From the NCBI GenBank assembly GCA_959600045.1, contig CAUGKJ010000053.1, forward strand, positions 1-6,350: a DNA stretch of 6,350 bases. The letters run 5' to 3'. How positions within the stretch are numbered: position 1 is the first letter of the stretch; the number at the start of each line of letters is the position of its first letter. Position numbers and translations under genes: made by a program. Source of the DNA: an uncultured Haemophilus sp. Lineage in GTDB: Bacteria; Pseudomonadota; Gammaproteobacteria; Enterobacterales; Pasteurellaceae. Below, in pieces: positions 6,344-6,350 of the stretch. Below the pieces are notes generated by a model, which ran no database searches, had not been told where the DNA came from, and saw only the letters and a list, made by a program, of their open reading frames with translations.

Positions 6344-6350
6344 CGTCATT

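Overview
The window looks like chromosomal DNA from a Haemophilus-type member of the Pasteurellaceae. Three things point there: the proteins read almost residue for residue like the H. influenzae family members as I remember them; six copies of the Hin-type DNA uptake signal core (AAGTGCGGT) are present; and a Sxy-dependent CRP-S (CRE) competence site sits ahead of comEC/rec2. The species cannot be fixed from sequence alone.

All recognisable protein genes lie on the minus strand and read right to left as one tightly packed series: comEC/rec2 (3715-6117), msbA (1914-3677), lpxK (880-1860), a 59-residue Trm112/YcaR-family protein (683-862) and kdsB (from 673 off the left edge). Gaps between genes are 37, 53, 17 and 9 bases. 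ComEC is the inner-membrane channel for incoming single-stranded DNA in natural transformation. The other named genes serve the cell envelope: KdsB activates Kdo, LpxK adds the 4'-phosphate to lipid A, and MsbA flips core-lipid A across the inner membrane. A competence gene therefore heads a cluster of normally essential LPS genes. A candidate sigma-70 promoter overlapping the end of comEC may uncouple the two functions.

The kdsB frame is broken: a run of five C (minus strand, 358-362) stands where six are needed. The frame closes after 108 codons, while the conserved remainder of KdsB continues in another frame to the window edge. Because KdsB is normally essential, a sequencing or assembly error in the homopolymer is the first suspicion.

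The 233 bases at 6118-6350 hold no complete gene of ordinary size. They contain the CRP-S site (6193-6214), a plausible comEC -10 element, two hairpins, a possible 9-codon leader ORF on the plus strand and, at the right edge, a Shine-Dalgarno-like AGGA for a gene that would start just outside. In H. influenzae the gene on that side of rec2 is dksA; this is context only. I see no RNA genes, insertion sequences, prophage, CRISPR array or toxin-antitoxin genes. The region is mostly ordinary core genome, and its points of interest are regulatory and sequence-integrity features rather than a new system.
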